From an uncultured Anaerobutyricum sp. (lineage in GTDB: Bacteria > Bacillota > Clostridia > Lachnospirales > Lachnospiraceae), in assembly GCA_934317185.1 (NCBI GenBank), contig CAKREJ010000105.1, positions 1 through 5,667 on the forward strand: a stretch of DNA of 5,667 nt, written 5' to 3'. The position numbers and the translations under genes were made by a program. This document shows, one piece after another, positions 1-5,373 of this stretch. The notes below the pieces were generated by a model that worked only from the letters and a program-made list of their open reading frames with translations, was not told where the DNA came from and did no database searches. Every line of letters begins with the position of its first letter. Positions within the stretch are counted from its first letter, which is position 1.

Positions 1-680
1 GAAAAATCAACCATTCCAAAGAATAATGAAATGATATATCCTGCAATAATTCCAATTAATATGGATGCCAGTTTCCATATTCCCTTTCCGTAATGATTCA
101 ATGCGGTTACAATACAGAGTGTAATAATTGCTACAAGCCAGTTCTGCCAGGAACCATAGCTTTTATTACTTGTGCCGCCGGCCATGTAATTAATCGCTGT
201 TGGATACAAAGAAAGCCCAATAGCAAATACAACGGTACCGGTAATTAATGGTGGAAAAAACTTACGAATCTGTTTGATAAAAATACCAACGATAACCGCT
301 ACGATACCACCGACAATCTGTGCCCCCAGAATTGTTGCAATATCAAAGGTTCCTGCAATTGCCTGCATTGTTGGCACATAGGCAAAACTGATGCCCATAA
401 TAACCGGAAGTCCGGAACCAATCGAAACCTTTCCCGTTCTAAGGAGCGGGAGTACCTGAATAAGTGTTGTGATTGCTGACATCGTAAGGGCTGCCTGAAT
501 TAAAATAACCGAATCCTGTTCGGATAATCCGGCTACACCAGCTACGATAATTGCCGGTGTAACACATCCTACAATCATGGCCACCACATGTTGCAGGGCA
601 AGCGGAAGAGTTTCACCAACCGATGTCTTTCCATCCACTTTGAATAGTTCTTCTGACATGTTGTTCGTCATTCTGCTCAT
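1..680 (-). CDS. NCS2 family xanthine/uracil permease (N-terminal part, truncated by window edge)
   Basis: I translated this frame by hand: it runs open from an ATG at 680 to the window edge, about 226 residues, roughly half of a usual 430-450 residue NCS2 (NAT/SLC23) transporter. The family imports nucleobases such as xanthine or uracil across the cytoplasmic membrane by proton or cation symport. The visible part is strongly hydrophobic with several membrane segments. It has the family's Gln-His pair in the first helix (LQHVVAM, residues 29-35) and the segment GSGLPVIMGISFAYVP (residues 88-103), which resembles the conserved third-helix region of XanQ/PbuX-type carriers. The C-terminal half, with the NAT signature that would help set the substrate, lies outside the window, so xanthine versus uracil cannot be decided. 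A promoter is visible upstream, so it is probably transcribed separately from the thi operon. Family assignment is firm; substrate is inference. Confidence 0.88.
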   Translation of the reverse strand, partial: MSRMTNNMSEELFKVDGKTSVGETLPLALQHVVAMIVGCVTPAIIVAGVAGLSEQDSVILIQAALTMSAITTLIQVLPLLRTGKVSIGSGLPVIMGISFAYVPTMQAIAGTFDIATILGAQIVGGIVAVIVGIFIKQIRKFFPPLITGTVVFAIGLSLYPTAINYMAGGTSNKSYGSWQNWLVAIITLCIVTALNHYGKGIWKLASILIGIIAGYIISLFFGMVDF

Positions 681-690
681 TTACCTCCTA
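681..690 (-). promoter_or_regulatory. Ribosome binding site of the permease gene
   Basis: The minus strand reads AGGAGGT just before the ATG at 680, with only 3 bases between AGGAGG and that ATG. A second in-frame ATG at 671 is 12 bases away and a third starts at 659. The first ATG is too close and the second somewhat far for an ideal site, so the protein may start as MSRMTNN or MTNN. I kept the first ATG, but the start is uncertain by three residues. Confidence 0.7.
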
Positions 691-780
691 ATGATTTTCT
701 ATTATTTTGCTTTTAATATATTGCTCACAGATTGTTTTGTTATTTTAGATAGAAGTATAAATTAAAAAAGTGTCTTATTT

Positions 781-808
781 ATTATAAAACTATGTTCTAA
801 CTATGCAA
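781..808 (-). promoter_or_regulatory. Sigma-A type promoter of the permease gene
   Basis: The minus strand has TTGCAT (808-803), a 16-bp spacer and a perfect TATAAT (786-781). Transcription would begin near 774, giving a leader of about 94 bases before the permease ATG. A second, weaker candidate lies further upstream: TTGCAT (891-886), 17 bp, TAAGAT (868-863). I searched the leader by eye for a purine riboswitch core and a PurR-type box and saw neither, so regulation is not evident. Upstream of the promoter, the spacer down to the tenI stop is plain AT-rich DNA. Confidence 0.65.
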
Positions 809-937
809 TCTTTCTGCTGTATACCTGCATAAATAATAGAAAAATTAATATTATACTGCATTATCTTAACATTTTCTGTCGAAAAATGCAATTCTTAATC
901 ATTAGAAGTGTATATTATATTATAAAAAATACGTTTT

Positions 938-1534
938 TTAATCTGATATAAATTCTCTTACATTCTTACATTGCATGAGACCACTCATTATACATGCTCC
1001 TGCTGCTCCTGCTGCTCGGACGGAATTAATATTTCGAGACGAGATTCCTCCAATTGCATAAACTGGAATATGAACTTTTTCACAGATTTCTTTTAAAAAA
1101 GTAATACCTCTTCCTGGTAATCCTTTTTTACAGTCTGTGAGGAAAATATGTCCGGCGGTAATGTAAGTACATCCTAAATCTTGTGCTTCTTGTGCCTCTT
1201 CTAGAGAATGGCAGGATACCCCAATTATTTGAAAATGTGCTTTTTCCTGTGTAGTCATTTTTCGAAGCAATGGTAACGGCATATGAATTGCCGTTGCGTG
1301 AAGTGTAATTGCTGTATTAGTAAAACTATGTAGAATACACAGTGTCCCATGTTTCTGACAGATTTGCATTACCTGTCTGGCTAATTGTTCATATTCTTTT
1401 TCAGAAAGATCCTTCTCCCTTAATACAATAGCTTTCGGATGTGCACTGGCAATCCTCTCTATTTGGTCTAAAAAGTTATTATTGCAAAGCTTCCTGTTTG
1501 TGATACATATAATATCAGACATAGAGGTAATCAT
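938..1534 (-). CDS. tenI: TenI-like thiazole tautomerase (ThiE/TenI family)
   Basis: This 198-residue protein belongs to the ThiE/TenI TIM-barrel family. ThiE joins the pyrimidine and thiazole to make thiamine phosphate; TenI instead aromatises the product of ThiG. The active-site features favour TenI. GHIF (128-131) carries His129 where ThiE usually has GPIF; this His corresponds to the catalytic His of Bacillus subtilis TenI. The following TDCKKGLPGRG (133-143) closely resembles that protein as I recall it. Usual ThiE metal and pyrimidine ligands seem absent: the Asn-Asp pair is His-Ser (69-70), and the GQEDLP-like segment reads HMPLPLLR (84-91). LREK (38-41), GVSCHS (105-110) and the phosphate-binding IGGI (161-164) are family-wide. 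The gene is last in the operon and its start overlaps the end of thiH by 20 bases. No clear Shine-Dalgarno precedes ATG 1534 or the alternative ATG at 1522, which suggests translational coupling. Automatic annotation would probably call it thiE. Confidence 0.8.
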   Translation of the reverse strand: MITSMSDIICITNRKLCNNNFLDQIERIASAHPKAIVLREKDLSEKEYEQLARQVMQICQKHGTLCILHSFTNTAITLHATAIHMPLPLLRKMTTQEKAHFQIIGVSCHSLEEAQEAQDLGCTYITAGHIFLTDCKKGLPGRGITFLKEICEKVHIPVYAIGGISSRNINSVRAAGAAGACIMSGLMQCKNVREFISD

Positions 1535-2768
1535 TTAAGACCGGCTGCAGACCTTCATCTGAAATATCTTCATACATTTTCTGAAAACTTCTTTCGTCAT
1601 TAATTTCAAACTGTTCATCACCCTGCTCGCCGTCTTCCTCCTTTCCGGTGTATTTACTTTCATGGTCCCCGATTCCGGTAGAAACACCGGCAGATACCTT
1701 TGTTGCTGCAATCTTTACAATACCGTTTCTAAATGTTTCACTTTCTCTTGAAGATACAGTAATTCCCACAAAAGGAAGGAAAATACGATAAGCACATAAA
1801 ACCTGACAAAGCTGCTTTTCTCCTACATCTAACGGATTAATCTTATCATTATTGATGATCGGACGAAGTCGTGGGCAGGAAAGAGAAAGTTCTGCCTGAG
1901 GATATTTTCTCTGCAGATAATAAACATGAAGAGCACTTGCCAGGGCATCTTTTCTAAAATCAGACAAACCAAGAAGAGCAGAAAATCCGGCACCACGCAT
2001 ACCTCCCATAAGTGCTCGTTCCTGTGCTTCAAAACGATATGGCCATACTCTCTTATGCCCCATTAAATGTAAGGTTTCATATTTATCGGAATCGTAGGTT
2101 TCCTGAAAAACAGTAACATAATCTGCTCCACATTCATGTAGATAACGATATTCATCTGTATTTACCGGATAAATTTCAAGACCGACCATACGGAAATATT
2201 TGCTGGCGAGTTTACAGGCTTCGCCGATATATTTTACATCACTTTTTGCTCTGCTTTCTCCGGTAAGGATCAGAATTTCTTCCATGCCGGAATCAGCAAT
2301 TACTTTCATCTCGTGAGCAATCTGCTCCATATTAAGCTGCATTCTGTTGATATGATTATAGCAGTTAAAGCCACAATAGACACAATAATTCTCGCAATAG
2401 TTTGCAATATAAAGTGGGGTAAAAAGATATACGGTATTTCCAAAATGTTTACTTGTTTCTATCTTAGCTTTTTGTGCCATCTGTTCTAAAAATGGTGCGG
2501 CAGCCGGGGATAATAAAGCTTTAAAATCTTCAATCGAACAAGTTTCATGTTCTAACGCTGCTTTTACATCTTTTGCTGTATATTTTTCATAATCATAGGA
2601 ATTCATCTGCTCCATGACTCTATCCATGACATCAGATGTGATTTGTTCCATTCCTTCCATATATTCCATATGATTCTTTCTGGAAGAAGGGTCTGTTTCC
2701 AGCCGATGTTTTTTCTCTAATGCTTCCTTAGATAAGTATTCTGAATCAATTAAAAACTGGTTTTCCAT
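1515..2768 (-). CDS. thiH: 2-iminoacetate synthase ThiH (radical SAM tyrosine lyase)
   Basis: ThiH is a cytoplasmic radical SAM enzyme that cleaves tyrosine to dehydroglycine (2-iminoacetate) and p-cresol; dehydroglycine supplies the C-N unit of the thiazole to ThiG. The 417-residue protein has the radical SAM cluster motif CENYCVYC, Cys125, Cys129 and Cys132 (CX3CX2C), then an LTGES segment (168-172) in the SAM-binding region and SCPRLRP (297-303), both typical of ThiH. The C-terminal region ending QPVLNDY matches the usual ThiH end. E. coli ThiH is 377 residues with its cluster near residues 85-92, so this one carries about 40 extra N-terminal residues. A short acidic run (KEEDGEQGDEQ, 376-386) sits near the C terminus. 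The start ATG has AGAGG 7 bases upstream and lies 27 bases after the thiG stop. Use of ThiH instead of ThiO fits an anaerobe. Confidence 0.96.
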   Translation of the reverse strand: MENQFLIDSEYLSKEALEKKHRLETDPSSRKNHMEYMEGMEQITSDVMDRVMEQMNSYDYEKYTAKDVKAALEHETCSIEDFKALLSPAAAPFLEQMAQKAKIETSKHFGNTVYLFTPLYIANYCENYCVYCGFNCYNHINRMQLNMEQIAHEMKVIADSGMEEILILTGESRAKSDVKYIGEACKLASKYFRMVGLEIYPVNTDEYRYLHECGADYVTVFQETYDSDKYETLHLMGHKRVWPYRFEAQERALMGGMRGAGFSALLGLSDFRKDALASALHVYYLQRKYPQAELSLSCPRLRPIINNDKINPLDVGEKQLCQVLCAYRIFLPFVGITVSSRESETFRNGIVKIAATKVSAGVSTGIGDHESKYTGKEEDGEQGDEQFEINDERSFQKMYEDISDEGLQPVLNDYLYV

Positions 2769-2795
2769 TGTAGTACCTCTTTTCCGGCTATGCTT

Positions 2796-3566
2796 TTAAT
2801 GTAAAAATCCTGTCAGTGGGTCAGATGCAGAAGCACCTCTTGTAAGTACACGACCAAGACCGGATAAATATGCCTTTCTTCCAGCTTCAATTGCCTGTCG
2901 AAAAGCGGCAGCCATCATAGGAAGGTCACCAGCAGTCGCTAAAGCGGTATTTGCCATAATTGCTGCTGCTCCCATTTCCATTGCCTCACATGCCTGTGAC
3001 GGCTTACCGATTCCTGCATCTACGATAATTGGAAGATCAATCTCATCAATTAAAATCTGGATAAATTCTCTGGTCGCTAAACCCTTATTAGAACCAATCG
3101 GAGATGCGAGAGGCATAACACAGGCAGCTCCTGCATTTACAAGGTCTCTGGCAACGTTTAGATCAGGGTACATATATGGCATAACAACAAACCCCTCTTT
3201 TGCAAGAAGTTCCGTTGCCTTAATCGTTTCCTGATTATCAGGAAGAAGGTATTTACTGTCACGCATGATTTCTACTTTTACAAAATTACCGCAGCCAAGC
3301 TCTCTTGCTAAACGTGCGATTCGAACTGCCTCCTGTGCATTCCTTGCTCCGGAAGTATTTGGTAAAAGTGTAACATCCTTTGGAATATAATCTAAAATAT
3401 TTTCATGTTCTTTTGTATTTGCTCTTCGGACTGCTAACGTAATAATCTGTGCTCCGGCATCTCTTACTGCTGCTTCAATCAGTTTCATGGAATACTTTCC
3501 GGAACCGAGAATAAAACGAGAATCAAATTCGTGACCTCCAATAATTAACTTATCTTCTGTCTGCAT
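2796..3566 (-). CDS. thiG: Thiazole synthase ThiG
   Basis: ThiG condenses 1-deoxy-D-xylulose 5-phosphate, ThiS-thiocarboxylate sulfur and dehydroglycine from ThiH to form the thiazole phosphate. The 256-residue length and TIM-barrel pattern are normal for the family. FVKVEI (95-100) contains Lys97, which aligns with the Schiff-base lysine of B. subtilis ThiG, and Glu99 and Asp183 ([10 protein letters not shown], 181-190) match its acid-base residues. Other family blocks are ILGSGKY (19-25), MPYMYPDL (129-136), [12 protein letters not shown] (151-162), which contacts the phosphate, and the C-terminal SDPLTGFL. The start ATG has AAGGA 9 bases upstream. It follows thiS after a 107-base gap without a gene and precedes thiH by 27 bases, consistent with one transcript under the TPP riboswitch. 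All key residues look intact. Confidence 0.97.
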   Translation of the reverse strand: MQTEDKLIIGGHEFDSRFILGSGKYSMKLIEAAVRDAGAQIITLAVRRANTKEHENILDYIPKDVTLLPNTSGARNAQEAVRIARLARELGCGNFVKVEIMRDSKYLLPDNQETIKATELLAKEGFVVMPYMYPDLNVARDLVNAGAACVMPLASPIGSNKGLATREFIQILIDEIDLPIIVDAGIGKPSQACEAMEMGAAAIMANTALATAGDLPMMAAAFRQAIEAGRKAYLSGLGRVLTRGASASDPLTGFLH

Positions 3567-3614
3567 AATAAAACATCCTTCTTTCTAAAATAGTTTATGA
3601 CTATTCAAAACCAA

Positions 3615-3643
3615 ACTATATTCATAAGTTGATTCTATATAGT
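3615..3643 (-). repeat. AT-rich inverted repeat between thiS and thiG
   Basis: Perfect 7-base arms ACTATAT (3643-3637) and ATATAGT (3621-3615) are separated by 15 bases. In RNA this would be a weak, large-looped hairpin in the 107-base gap between thiS and thiG. No U-tract follows directly, so it is not a normal terminator. It could influence processing or translation, or be chance in AT-rich DNA. I see no gene in this gap. Confidence 0.3.
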
Positions 3644-3673
3644 GCATCTGTTTTCTGTAGTTTACAAAAGTTA

Positions 3674-3871
3674 TTAACATCCACCGCCCATAAAGCTGAC
3701 GATTTCAACCTCATCTCCGTCTTTAAGAATAGTTTTGTCATACTGTTCTTTTGGAATAATTGTAAGGTTATATTCCACAACAATATGATTTACATTATAA
3801 TTCTCTGCTGCAAGATACTCTGCAACTGAAATGCCTGCTTTATCACAGTTTTGTCCATTAATTTGTACCAC
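3674..3871 (-). CDS. thiS: Sulfur carrier protein ThiS (GTG start, GGGC tail)
   Basis: ThiS is a small ubiquitin-like protein whose C-terminal glycine is converted to a thiocarboxylate that donates sulfur to ThiG. With a GTG start at 3871 it is 65 residues, the usual size. VVEYNLTIIPKEQY (31-44) and LKDGDEVEIVSFMGGG (49-64) are typical ThiS blocks. The start is fixed by AGGAGG 7 bases upstream. The frame stays open upstream to an ATG at 3973, but that extension crosses the riboswitch terminator and aptamer and is not coding. Odd point: the protein ends Gly-Gly-Gly-Cys (codons GGC GGT GGA TGT, then TAA), so the diglycine is not terminal. First gene of the thi operon; thiG follows after 107 bases and no thiF is present. 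Confidence 0.93.
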   Translation of the reverse strand: MVQINGQNCDKAGISVAEYLAAENYNVNHIVVEYNLTIIPKEQYDKTILKDGDEVEIVSFMGGGC

Positions 3872-3878
3872 GCCTTCA

Positions 3879-3884
3879 CCTCCT
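3879..3884 (-). promoter_or_regulatory. Ribosome binding site that fixes the thiS start
   Basis: A perfect AGGAGG lies 7 bases before the GTG at 3871 and 7 bases after the last base of the terminator U-tract. Its position decides for the short 65-residue ThiS over the longer open frame. The site is outside the terminator stem, so control should act on transcription rather than by hiding this site. Confidence 0.85.
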
Positions 3885-3891
3885 GTAACAT

Positions 3892-3926
3892 AAAAAACGG
3901 GAAGTACCGATTCGGTAACTTCCCGT
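3892..3926 (-). terminator. Intrinsic terminator, expression platform of the TPP riboswitch
   Basis: On the minus strand, arm ACGGGAAGTTACCG pairs with CGGTACTTCCCGT around a 3-base AAT loop, with one bulged T. The stem of about 13 bp is followed at once by TTTTTT (3897-3892). It sits between the TPP aptamer and the thiS ribosome binding site, the normal place for a transcription attenuator. Its CUUCCC arm can also pair with GGGAAG at the 3' end of the aptamer (3954-3949), giving a candidate antiterminator. When TPP stabilises the aptamer, that pairing should be lost and the terminator should form. Stem and U-tract are seen directly; the switching is inferred. Confidence 0.92.
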
Positions 3927-3947
3927 AAAAATATACAAAAACACATA

Positions 3948-4031
3948 TGCTTCCCTACGTTGGCATTATCCAAATCAGGTTAATGGGTCGAAGGTCATAC
4001 CTTCCTCTCAGCCTGTATTACAAGCTCCCCT
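3948..4031 (-). promoter_or_regulatory. TPP (THI-box) riboswitch aptamer
   Basis: The minus strand has the conserved THI elements in order: GGGGAGC (4030-4024); P2 as AGCTTGT/ACAGGCT; CTGAGAG (4011-4005), the pyrimidine-sensing motif; a short P3 hairpin GAAGGT/ACCTTC; CCTGAT (3979-3974); a P5 hairpin TTGG/CCAA around ATAATG, containing the GGATAATGCC motif (3971-3962); and CGTAGGGAAGC to 3949. It senses thiamine pyrophosphate and should repress the thi operon through the terminator just downstream. Oddly, the bases directly flanking the two ends do not pair well as P1. The best P1 I find is ACAAAA (4036-4031) with TTTTGT (3940-3935), leaving about 10 unpaired bases on the 3' side. Confidence 0.96.
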
Positions 4032-4048
4032 TTTGTTCAATTGTATTT

Positions 4049-4077
4049 ATAATACGCTTATTGTAACAAAAATGCAA
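4049..4077 (-). promoter_or_regulatory. Promoter of the thi operon
   Basis: TTGCAT (4077-4072), a 17-bp spacer and TATTAT (4054-4049) on the minus strand make a good sigma-A type promoter. Transcription would start near 4042, about a dozen bases before the aptamer core, just enough to include the 5' arm of P1. It lies in the 47-60 bases after the DUF362 gene stop, where no terminator is visible, so read-through from that gene could also enter the riboswitch leader. Confidence 0.7.
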
Positions 4078-4087
4078 GACAAAAATA

Positions 4088-5218
4088 CTATTTCATTACA
4101 ATTAGTTCATAATTTCTACTTCCAAGATGAATCTTTTCTGCATGTTCCAGACAGGTTTTGTATTCAGACTCTGGAGTAGTATTTTCAAAATGATCATGAT
4201 GATCACAGAACCCTTCCTTATGCATATTTTCAAAAAGCTGGCTGTTTGGAAGTGGCTGCATCTTTAAGCAGGCATCTACGCAGGCTTGATCTAGTGCCAA
4301 TGGATCAAAAGATGCGAACATTCCGATATTCGGAAGAATTGGTGCATCATTCTCTGCATGACAGTCACAGTTTGGAGATACATCAACAACAAGTGAAATA
4401 TGGAAGTTCGGTCTTCCATCAATTACTGCTTTTGTGTATTCTGCCATTCTGCAATTTAAATCTTTTGTTGCCGCCCAGTTCTCAAATTCAATTGCATCAA
4501 AGTTACATGCACCGATACATCTTCCGCATCCTACACAATTCATTCCATCGATATGCATCTTCTTTGTCTCTTCATCAAATACAAGACCATTATTCGCACA
4601 TTCTCTCATACAGCGACGACATCCACGACATAATTCTTCATGAATCGTTGGCTGACCATTCGTATGCTGTTCTTTTTTTCCTGCACGAGAACCACAACCC
4701 ATACCGATATTTTTAATTGCTCCACCAAATCCGGTAGTCTCATGCCCCTTAAAGTGACTTAAACTGATAAAAATGTCTGCATCCATGATTGCTCGTCCAA
4801 TCTTGGCACTTTCTATGTATTCACCACCCTCAACAGGAACCTCAATATCATCAGTTCCTTTTAAACCGTCAGCAATTAAAATAGGACATCCAACTGTCAT
4901 TGCTGTAAAGCCATTCTCCCAGGCACACTGCAAATGTTCCAATGCATTCTTGCGACTTCCCGGATATAAAGTATTACAATCTGTTAAAAATGGCTTTCCA
5001 CCTAATTCTTTTACTACATCAGCAACCGCTTTGGCATAGTTTGGACGCAAAAAACTTATGTTTCCAAGCTCTCCAAAATGCATTTTAATGGCTACAAATT
5101 TATTTTCCATATCAATTTCTGAGATTCCGGCTTTTTTCAGAAGTCTCTTTAGTTTCATTGGAAGACCCTCGCCTAACTTTGCCCGAAAGTCGGTAAAATA
5201 AACTTTTGATTTGTCCAT
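4088..5218 (-). CDS. DUF362 domain protein with two [4Fe-4S] ferredoxin motifs
   Basis: This 376-residue protein has an N-terminal DUF362 region (about residues 1-180, with SHFKGHETTGFGGAIKNIGM-type sequence from 154, typical of the family). A bacterial ferredoxin module follows with two CX2CX2CX3C motifs: Cys197, 200, 203, 207 and Cys228, 231, 234, 238. These should bind two [4Fe-4S] clusters. A C-terminal region includes CDCH (284-287) and the His/Cys-rich FCDHHDHF (337-344), possible extra metal ligands. No signal peptide or membrane segment is seen, so it is probably cytoplasmic. The biochemical role of this family is unknown to me; electron transfer to a partner is plausible but unproven. 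The start ATG has AAAGGG 9 bases upstream. It is separated from larC by 155 bases and ends just before the thi promoter. Nothing shows that it acts in thiamine synthesis. Confidence 0.9.
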   Translation of the reverse strand: MDKSKVYFTDFRAKLGEGLPMKLKRLLKKAGISEIDMENKFVAIKMHFGELGNISFLRPNYAKAVADVVKELGGKPFLTDCNTLYPGSRKNALEHLQCAWENGFTAMTVGCPILIADGLKGTDDIEVPVEGGEYIESAKIGRAIMDADIFISLSHFKGHETTGFGGAIKNIGMGCGSRAGKKEQHTNGQPTIHEELCRGCRRCMRECANNGLVFDEETKKMHIDGMNCVGCGRCIGACNFDAIEFENWAATKDLNCRMAEYTKAVIDGRPNFHISLVVDVSPNCDCHAENDAPILPNIGMFASFDPLALDQACVDACLKMQPLPNSQLFENMHKEGFCDHHDHFENTTPESEYKTCLEHAEKIHLGSRNYELIVMK

Positions 5219-5259
5219 ATTTATGATCCCTTTCTAAATTTAAAATGAAATATTTTATC

Positions 5260-5265
5260 ATTATA
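5260..5265 (-). promoter_or_regulatory. Possible -10 element of the DUF362 gene
   Basis: A perfect TATAAT stands 41 bases before the DUF362 ATG on the minus strand, in the 155-bp larC-DUF362 spacer. No good -35 hexamer lies 16-18 bp upstream. An alternative pair is TTGAAA (5306-5301), 17 bp, TAAAGT (5283-5278). The spacer is so AT-rich that either could be chance. No convincing terminator for larC is seen there, so joint transcription with larC is possible. Confidence 0.3.
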
Positions 5266-5373
5266 CATTACAAATATACTTTATCTCTTTTTTGATATGA
5301 TTTCAATAAAAATATTTATTGTTTAAAAATGGAAAGATACCTTTTTGTAAATTTATCGTTTGTATATGTTGTG

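Noticed and set aside
577..765. Short plus-strand open frame
   Set aside because: It is antisense to the start of the permease gene and its promoter region, and resembles no known protein.
681..937. Purine riboswitch or PurR box ahead of the permease
   Set aside because: I looked for the conserved purine aptamer core and a CCGAAC-type box on the minus strand and found neither.
923..940. TAAAAAA-CGTA-TTTTTTA palindrome at the tenI stop, as an operon terminator
   Set aside because: The stem has only A-T pairs, overlaps the stop codon and lacks a GC-rich core; termination here would be weak at best.
1829..2032. Minus-strand open frame in another phase
   Set aside because: It lies entirely inside thiH, which has clear conserved motifs across this stretch.
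3629..3829. Plus-strand open frame over the thiS region, and another at 5319-5552
   Set aside because: Both are antisense to thiS or larC, have biased compositions and carry no recognisable motif.
3872..3973. A longer ThiS beginning at an ATG at 3973
   Set aside because: The extra 34 codons cross the end of the TPP aptamer and the terminator hairpin. The GTG at 3871 has an ideal AGGAGG and gives the normal 65-residue ThiS.
4246..4716. Open frame on the plus strand, and shorter ones at 4434-4643 and 4773-5039
   Set aside because: They lie wholly opposite the DUF362 gene, have low-complexity Ser/His/Leu-rich translations and show no family resemblance.
5304..5321. CAATAAA-TATT-TTTATTG hairpin as a larC terminator
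   Set aside because: The stem is nearly all A-T and is followed by AAATCATATC on the minus strand, with no U-tract.
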